From positions 1-5,778 of the forward strand of contig JAGUXG010000057.1 of NCBI GenBank assembly GCA_020061965.1: a DNA stretch of 5,778 nucleotides, in the 5' to 3' direction. This document shows, in pieces, positions 5,775-5,778 of the stretch. Numbering within the stretch: the first letter of the stretch is position 1; every line of letters begins with the position of its first letter. This stretch comes from a bacterium (GTDB lineage: Bacteria > UBA9089 > UBA9088 > JAGUXG01). Both the position numbers and the translations under genes were made by a program. A model generated the notes under the pieces. It ran no database searches and was not told where the DNA came from. It was given only the letters and a program-made list of their open reading frames with translations.

Positions 5775-5778
5775 ACCC
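5698..5778. repeat. Two inverted arrays of 8-bp units at the purC end and window edge
   Basis: Left array, 5698-5721: units GGGGTCAA, GGATTCAA and a degenerate third. Right array, 5755-5778: units TCGACCCC, TCGACCAC, TTGAACCC, which are the same family (GGGKTCRA) read on the other strand. About 33 bases separate them and include another TCAAGGAT (5728-5735), also found at 5702-5709. The arms can pair imperfectly. The array is still in register at the last base of the window and probably continues. AGGGGTCAAG (5697-5706) also occurs in the fdhA repeat (1655-1664). Confidence 0.7.

Overview
The window holds five genes, all on the plus strand, with almost no free space. In order they are: a toxin-antitoxin pair (hepT, cut by the left edge, and mntA), a large cysteine-type formate dehydrogenase catalytic subunit (fdhA), recA, and a long-form SAICAR synthase (purC). 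No tRNA, rRNA, CRISPR array or transposase was seen. The fdhA product, with its NuoG-like iron-sulfur front end, suggests an anaerobic or CO2-fixing/formate-using bacterium. RecA is clearly bacterial, while the PurC is the long form I associate with archaea and some uncultured bacteria. Together with two short-unit repeat arrays inside coding sequence, this suggests an uncultured anaerobic bacterial lineage. I cannot name a phylum.

Region 1 (1-828) is a HEPN/MNT module. HepT shows the R-x4-H-x-Y RNase motif and MntA shows the GS-x10-D-x-D nucleotidyltransferase motif. The MntA reading frame does not end where the family usually ends. It continues in frame into about 30 residues that look like the C-terminal end of a VapC-type PIN toxin (ITERFTFDHHFEQYGL). 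This looks like a recombination or deletion scar joining two toxin-antitoxin loci. The tail carries the ribosome binding site of fdhA and overlaps the fdhA start by 8 bases, so a metabolic gene is physically coupled to toxin-antitoxin debris. No NuoE/NuoF-like partner of the dehydrogenase is present beside it.

Region 2 (821-3502) is fdhA, with one [2Fe-2S] and four [4Fe-4S] cysteine sets (one of them His-ligated) and a molybdopterin/tungstopterin catalytic module. Cys356 sits where other enzymes carry selenocysteine. A 42-base run of six degenerate 7-bp units (1652-1693) lies inside the gene. It adds exactly 14 codons, and gain or loss of one unit would truncate the protein at once.

Region 3 (3503-3655) is the only intergenic space. 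It is AT-rich and has a 38-nt near-perfect hairpin (3600-3637) just before the recA ribosome binding site.

Region 4 (3656-5774) is recA-purC, overlapping by 8 bases in what is probably one transcript. The last about 25 codons of purC run into a second repeat: two arrays of 8-bp units in inverted orientation, reaching the window edge. The fdhA repeat and the purC-tail repeat share the 10-mer AGGGGTCAAG, so they may belong to one dispersed repeat family.
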